Shown here: positions 59,508 through 64,000 of the stretch, in pieces
How positions within the stretch are numbered: the stretch's first letter is position 1
Layout: each line of letters begins with the position of its first letter
Assembly: GCF_900102635.1 (NCBI RefSeq)
Contig: NZ_FMZQ01000011.1
Span: forward strand, 62,001 to 126,000
Length of the DNA stretch: 64,000 bases
Direction: 5' to 3'
Source: Ectopseudomonas chengduensis
GTDB taxonomy: Bacteria; Pseudomonadota; Gammaproteobacteria; Pseudomonadales; Pseudomonadaceae
Made by a program: the position numbers and the translations under genes
The notes under the pieces: model-generated
Databases searched by the model: none
What the model saw: only the letters and a program-made list of their open reading frames with translations
What the model was told of the DNA's origin: nothing

Positions 59508-62500
59508 TCAACTGAGGATGAACAGCGCTGCGCCGCTGAATTGGGCGGTGAGCTGACGTGCAGGCATGGGCCTGCCCAGCAGGAAGCCCTGCACTTCGTC
59601 GCAGTCGTGTTCACGAAGGAAGTCGAGTTGTGCCTGGCTCTCCACGCCCTCGGCGATCACCATCATGTTCAGGCTGTGCGCCATGGCGATGATGGCGCGG
59701 GCGATCTGCGCGTCCTGCTCGCCATCGGGCAGGCCGTCGACGAAGCTGCGGTCGATCTTCAAAACGTCGATGGGGAACTGCTTGAGGTAGTTCAGCGACG
59801 AGTAGCCGGTGCCGAAATCATCCACAGCAATGCACAGGCCCAAACGCTTGAGGTTGCCGAGAGTCTGCATCGCGCTGGCGACGTCACGCATCAGTATGCT
59901 TTCGGTCAGCTCCAGCTCCAGGCAGGCCGGGGCTAGTCCGGTTCTGTCCAGAATGGCGGCGATGCGTGCGCTCAGATCGCCTTCGGCGAACTGCCGGGCC
60001 GACAGATTGACCGAAATCTTGGGGATGCGGATCTTTTCCTCGTGCCAGGCCTTGAGCTGCCGGCAGGCCTCCTCCAGCACCCATTCACCGACCTGCACCA
60101 CCAGACCGAGCTCCTCCAGCACCGGGATGAACTCATCCGGCGGCACCAGGCCGCGTGTCGGGTGACTCCAGCGCAACAGCGCCTCGACCCCTGTCAGGCG
60201 ATTGCCGTCGCCGGAGAACTGCGGCTGATAATGCAGGACGAACTGGCTCTGCTCCTGAGCGTGGCGCAGATCGCTTTCAAGTTCCAGGCGCTCCAGGGCA
60301 CTGGCGTTCATGTCGGCCTGGTAGAACTGGAAGTTGTTCTTGCCGTGTTCCTTGGCGTGATACATCGCGGTGTCGGCGTTCTTCATCAGTTGGCTCAGCT
60401 CGCTACCGTCCTGCGGGGCGAGGGCGATACCGATACTGGCGGTGACGAAGAATTCGCGGCCTTCGAGGACGAAAGGGCGGGCCAGGCTGGAGAGAATCTG
60501 CTCGGCGACATGAATGGCGCGATTCAATGCGCCCTCGCGGGTGGCGCGCGGCTGCAGCAGCAGGGTGAATTCGTCGCCGCCCATGCGCGCCACGGTGTCG
60601 TCGCCGTCGACGCAGGCCGACAGGCGCACGGCCACGTCCTTGAGCATGCGGTCGCCGGCGGCGTGGCCGAGCGAATCGTTGATCGGCTTGAAGCGGTCGA
60701 GGTCGAGGAACATCAGCACCACCCATTCGTCATGCCGATCCGCATGCTGCAGGGCGCTGTGCAGGCGATCCTGGAACAAGGTACGGTTGGGCAGGTGGGT
60801 CAGGGCGTCGTAGTAGGCCAGACGATGGATTCGCTGTTCGCTGGCCTTGCGTTCGCTTATGTCGCTGAAGAAGCACACATAGCTGACCAGGTCGCCTTCC
60901 TCGTCATGCACCGCGGTAATGCCGACCCAGGCCGGGAAGTTTTCGCCACCCTTGCGCTTGAGCCACACCTCGCCCTCCCAACTGCCGCGCTGGTTGAGTT
61001 GGCCGAGGATGTACTGCAGGTGCGCCGCCTGCTGGCGGTCGGCGGTGAGCATACCTGGAAGCTGGTCGAGCACCTGGCCGGCGGAATAACCACTGACGCG
61101 GCTGAAGGCCTTGTTGACCTGAACGATGTAACCGGCCGGGTCGGTCACCAGAATCGCTGCGGTGGAGTGCTCGAATACCGTGGCGGCCATGCGCAGGTCT
61201 TTTTCCGCGCGGCGTTGCTGGCTGATGTCGCGGCCAACGCCGAGGATGCCTTCGAAGCGACCGTTCTCGTCCCACATCAGCACCAGGCGCAGCTCCACCG
61301 GGATCTTGTGGCCGTCGGCGCGCAGGCAGTCGAACACGAACAGCTGATCCGGCAGCTCCTCGCGCAGACGCTCGAGGCGGTCACGCTCGCCGAGCGAATC
61401 GCGAATCCGCTCGAGCAGCAGGTAGAGGCCGGTGAGCTGCTGCGGGTTGGCCGCCAGGCCTTGCAGGCCGTTGGCCGTCACCCATTCGGCGTTGTAGCCG
61501 AGCATGGCTTCCACCGACGGGCTGACGTAGTTCAGATTCAGGCTGTCATCGGTGGAGACGATCACGTCGCTGATGCTTTCCGCCAGCAGGCGGTAGCGTT
61601 GCTCGCTGTCACGCAGCGACTGGTTGCGCTCGATCTGCTCGGTGATGTCCTTGGCCACGCCGATCAGCCGGCTGACGCGACCGCGCTCATCACGCGCCAG
61701 AGCCTGCTCACGGATGCTGAACCAGTGCCATTGGCCATTGCGGTGACGCCAGCGCAGCACCGATTCGAGCAGCAGGCCGTTGCCGACCACTTTCTGCAGG
61801 TTGCGAATGCGCCAGTAGTATTCGCTGTCGTCCGGGTGCAGTACCTGCTCCCAGAAGTCGCCGGCCATCGCCTTGAGCTCGCTGACGCTATAGCCCAGTT
61901 GCAATCCGAGGCTGTGGTTGCTGAACAGCACCTGCCGGTTCTGCATGTCATGCACGTAGAGCAGGTCGGGCACCGAGCGAACCACTTCGGACCAGAAGCG
62001 CTCACGCTCGATCAGCGACAGCTCGATGCGCTTGCGGCTGGTAATGTCGCTGATGCTCAGCGTGACGGCCTGATAGTCCTGGAGCATTTCCGGCAGACGC
62101 AGCACCAGCCAGACGTGCCGCTGCAAGCCTTGTGCGGTGACCAGTTGGGTTTCCAGCTCCATCAGGTTGGGGCCTTCGAGCACGGCCACGGCCAGGCGGT
62201 AACACAGGTCGTCCGGCTGTACCGGACCGTTGTCGATCAGTTGCTGCCAGGCCTGTTCGGTGGACTTGACCCCGAGCAGGTTGAGCGCCACCTGGTTGGC
62301 CTCGGTAATGCGCAGTTGCTCGACCAGCAGTTGCTGATGCTCGGCATCGGCCTGCAACCAGCGCTGCAGACCCGCCGCATCGCGCAACTTGTGCTGCAGC
62401 AACAGGCAGCGCAGGCCGGAGAGGTCGAGCACGCAGAGGGCTACGCCGGTGCCGTCGAAGATGTCCTGATAGCGTCTGCGGGTTTCCTGCAGTACGCGCA

Positions 62501-63713
62501 TGGCCTGCTGTTCATCGGTCACATCGCGCAGCACCCAGACGTAACCGGCATGACGCCCGACTTCGCTGATATCGCTACGGGTCACGGCGAACAGTCGCTC
62601 GCGCCCTTCGCTTTCGACTCTGATCAGCTCCGGTCCCAGATCGCTGCTCAGTTGTGGGCTGTTGAGCAGCAACGGGTCGAGATCGGGCAACAGATCAAGC
62701 AGATGGAGTTCCCCGGCCACGTCGCTGGGAACCCCGAACAGCGCTTCGGCCTGCGGGTTCAGGTAGCGCACCTTGCCATCGGCCTGGGTCACCAGAATGC
62801 GTTCTTCGACGGCGCCGAGCGCACTGGCGGCCTGGCGCAGCGAGCGGCGTGTTTCGTTATTCAGGCGCTGCAGGCTGCGCTGCTCGCGTTGCAGGCCGTA
62901 CAGGGCCAGCAGGGTAAGCAGGCTGCACAGCGCGAACAGCAGGAACTTGCCGGCCAGGGTCGGCATCAGCTCGTTGCCGGCGCGTTCTGCATCGAACAGG
63001 GCGCGCAGTTGCCAGTCGCTGCCGGGCAGGGTGATCAGTTCCAGGCTTTGTGCCTGTTCTGCCGCAGTAACCGGAGCGATGATGCCGCCAGCCTGTTGCA
63101 GGTCATCGGCACGCGCTATCACGCGGTGACTGAGCAGATCTTCGAGTAACCAGTCGTGCTCGCTCTGGTGCTGCTCGCGCAGCCAGCCGCGCAACGCACT
63201 GATGCGCATGCGCAATACTCGGTGACTGTCGTCAGGCTGACGCAGCAGCAGGTAGAGCGCGCCGCCGTCCAGTGCGCTGAAAGCGAAGTGATAGGGCTCC
63301 GCGCCGCTGCGTTGCTGCTGGCTGCGAATGAAACTGAGGTCACGCGACTCGCTGGCGCTGTCGGCCAGCAACTGCCCGTTGGCATCGAGCCAGGCCACAC
63401 TGCTGACGGTCGGGAAAATGCTGCGCAATGCTGTGACCAATTCGCTGCCGTCGCCAGCGCGCGCAGGGCTGCTTTGTAGCATCGCCTGGCCCGCCTGCGC
63501 CTTGAGGCGCATGTTCAGACTCAGGTGCTTGGCCAGTTGGGCGCTGTAACCCTGACTCAGTTGCTTCTGGCTATCGAGCAACTGGCGGTATTCCTGAGTC
63601 AGCTGCCAGGCCAGCAATCCCAGCATCGCCAGCACCAGCACCACCAGGGCACGGCGCAATGCTGCGCGCGACTCGCCCGGGGAGGAGGAAGGCAGGGATG
63701 AGGGAGTCGACAC
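59508..63713 (-). CDS. morA: Multi-PAS GGDEF-EAL regulator, MorA-like
   Basis: A 1401-residue membrane protein that can make and break cyclic di-GMP. Membrane segments at about 23-42 and 250-270 flank a periplasmic sensor region. Several PAS domains follow (about 300-410, 420-560, 575-690, 705-825, 838-960). The GGDEF domain carries GGDEF near 1045 but lacks RxxD (DGDD instead). The EAL domain keeps EALLRW (about 1176), ELTES, DDFGTGYSSL and AEGVES, so phosphodiesterase activity is likely. MorA (PA4601) controls motility and biofilm timing; glyA is its neighbour there too. Confidence 0.93.
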   Translation of the reverse strand: MSTPSSLPSSSPGESRAALRRALVVLVLAMLGLLAWQLTQEYRQLLDSQKQLSQGYSAQLAKHLSLNMRLKAQAGQAMLQSSPARAGDGSELVTALRSIFPTVSSVAWLDANGQLLADSASESRDLSFIRSQQQRSGAEPYHFAFSALDGGALYLLLRQPDDSHRVLRMRISALRGWLREQHQSEHDWLLEDLLSHRVIARADDLQQAGGIIAPVTAAEQAQSLELITLPGSDWQLRALFDAERAGNELMPTLAGKFLLFALCSLLTLLALYGLQREQRSLQRLNNETRRSLRQAASALGAVEERILVTQADGKVRYLNPQAEALFGVPSDVAGELHLLDLLPDLDPLLLNSPQLSSDLGPELIRVESEGRERLFAVTRSDISEVGRHAGYVWVLRDVTDEQQAMRVLQETRRRYQDIFDGTGVALCVLDLSGLRCLLLQHKLRDAAGLQRWLQADAEHQQLLVEQLRITEANQVALNLLGVKSTEQAWQQLIDNGPVQPDDLCYRLAVAVLEGPNLMELETQLVTAQGLQRHVWLVLRLPEMLQDYQAVTLSISDITSRKRIELSLIERERFWSEVVRSVPDLLYVHDMQNRQVLFSNHSLGLQLGYSVSELKAMAGDFWEQVLHPDDSEYYWRIRNLQKVVGNGLLLESVLRWRHRNGQWHWFSIREQALARDERGRVSRLIGVAKDITEQIERNQSLRDSEQRYRLLAESISDVIVSTDDSLNLNYVSPSVEAMLGYNAEWVTANGLQGLAANPQQLTGLYLLLERIRDSLGERDRLERLREELPDQLFVFDCLRADGHKIPVELRLVLMWDENGRFEGILGVGRDISQQRRAEKDLRMAATVFEHSTAAILVTDPAGYIVQVNKAFSRVSGYSAGQVLDQLPGMLTADRQQAAHLQYILGQLNQRGSWEGEVWLKRKGGENFPAWVGITAVHDEEGDLVSYVCFFSDISERKASEQRIHRLAYYDALTHLPNRTLFQDRLHSALQHADRHDEWVVLMFLDLDRFKPINDSLGHAAGDRMLKDVAVRLSACVDGDDTVARMGGDEFTLLLQPRATREGALNRAIHVAEQILSSLARPFVLEGREFFVTASIGIALAPQDGSELSQLMKNADTAMYHAKEHGKNNFQFYQADMNASALERLELESDLRHAQEQSQFVLHYQPQFSGDGNRLTGVEALLRWSHPTRGLVPPDEFIPVLEELGLVVQVGEWVLEEACRQLKAWHEEKIRIPKISVNLSARQFAEGDLSARIAAILDRTGLAPACLELELTESILMRDVASAMQTLGNLKRLGLCIAVDDFGTGYSSLNYLKQFPIDVLKIDRSFVDGLPDGEQDAQIARAIIAMAHSLNMMVIAEGVESQAQLDFLREHDCDEVQGFLLGRPMPARQLTAQFSGAALFILS

Positions 63714-64000
63714 GTTCTGTGAACCTGCAGCCAGTGCTGGGCTATTTTAAGCGTTGAGGCGCGCGGGCATGCCTGCGCTCGCGCGAGCCGGCTAGAATGC
63801 CTGCAAACGTGGCCAAGTGCCAGCTGCGCCGACGAACGTAGGTTTGCCCTGTCACGCACATTCCGGTAGTTTTGCGCCGCGCGCGTGAACTGTCCGCGCG
63901 GTACTTGGCGTTCGCTCCGGCAGCGGCTAAGGTCTCTGCAAACGCCCCGCTGCAGGCTTGGTGAAAACTGCCTGCAGCCGGTAATACGGCGGCCAGGCCG
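63714..64000. other. Right-edge region with hairpins, no gene found
   Basis: No convincing coding frame. On the plus strand TAGAAT near 63793 could be a -10. Further right are a stem of ccgcgcg/cgcgcgg near 63878-63901 and a perfect 9-bp stem gctgcaggc (63949-63957) / gcctgcagc (63970-63978). It may be the leader of a plus-strand gene beyond the window. It also holds the morA promoter. Confidence 0.3.

Noticed and set aside
60042..63149. Plus-strand open frame of 1035 codons
   Set aside because: It lies wholly opposite morA, which has clear PAS, GGDEF and EAL motifs; long antisense frames are common in high-G+C codon use.
1..64000. CRISPR arrays, tRNA or rRNA genes, prophage or intact insertion sequences
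   Set aside because: No regularly spaced direct repeats, no tRNA-like cloverleaf with a terminal CCA, no transposase or phage proteins were seen; a covariance scan was not possible here.

Overview
The window is high-GC gammaproteobacterial chromosome. Protein content and gene order point to Pseudomonas: GcbA, MapZ, MorA, CtpL-like and FecI/FecR/TonB-receptor homologues, a cyanide-insensitive CioAB oxidase, Anr-type operators and Pseudomonas-style REP elements. Two blocks match gene orders I remember from P. aeruginosa PAO1: dsbD/dipZ-ctpL-gcbA-DUF2333-NUDIX-SUI1-speA-DUF2214 (PA4845 down to PA4838) and radA-mapZ-DUF3015-glyA-morA (PA4609 to PA4601, with some genes missing). The species cannot be fixed from the sequence alone; a P. 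mendocina/alcaligenes-type lineage is a guess. I see no tRNA, rRNA, CRISPR array, prophage or intact insertion sequence.

Layout. 1-3790: dsbD (cut by the left edge) and a chemoreceptor. 3895-10980: a four-gene type I secretion unit, namely an RTX protein, an ABC exporter, a membrane fusion protein and a TolC-like channel. It sits between ctpL and gcbA, which are neighbours in PAO1, and its substrate gene has visibly lower G+C than the flanks, so it looks like an acquired island. 11265-18162: gcbA, DUF2333, NUDIX, SUI1, speA and DUF2214. 18180-31306: a GAF-diguanylate cyclase, a MATE transporter, an alpha-2-macroglobulin lipoprotein with PbpC, a second chemoreceptor with a convincing sigma-28 promoter, and a membrane diguanylate cyclase. 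31465-34739: small transporter, acetyltransferase, two tandem DUF4136 lipoproteins, cmoM and a MazG-like pyrophosphohydrolase. 34825-39850: an acyl-CoA-type cluster (MaoC hydratase, AraC regulator, large FabG-like reductase, thiolase). 40235-43027: cioAB plus a small DUF2474 protein, preceded by an Anr box. 43139-47141: an iron cell-surface signalling unit (sigma, FecR, TonB receptor) with a Fur box. 47247-50008: a divergent TldD/TldE protease pair. 50012-50553: a Phd/ParE-type toxin-antitoxin pair. 50622-54410: rlmG, fpr, a CorC-like membrane protein and two DUF465 proteins, the second behind a perfect Anr box. 54527-63713: acetyltransferase, radA, a 48-residue orphan, mapZ, DUF3015, glyA and morA.

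Cyclic di-GMP signalling is a theme: three diguanylate cyclases with apparent inhibitory sites, the dual-domain MorA, and the PilZ receptor MapZ, beside two chemoreceptors. Oxygen and iron control appear at cioAB, at a DUF465 gene and at the fecIR-receptor unit.

The most unusual signals are (i) the RTX/type I secretion island with an unrecognised N-terminal domain of about 300 residues and a perfect 12-bp hairpin between substrate and exporter genes; (ii) two copies of a nested palindromic element (42682-42870 and 56870-57016) in which the stem sequences differ but pairing is kept; (iii) an Anr-controlled DUF465 paralogue with a cysteine-rich tail; and (iv) a 15-bp hairpin containing the ribosome binding site of the MazG-like gene.
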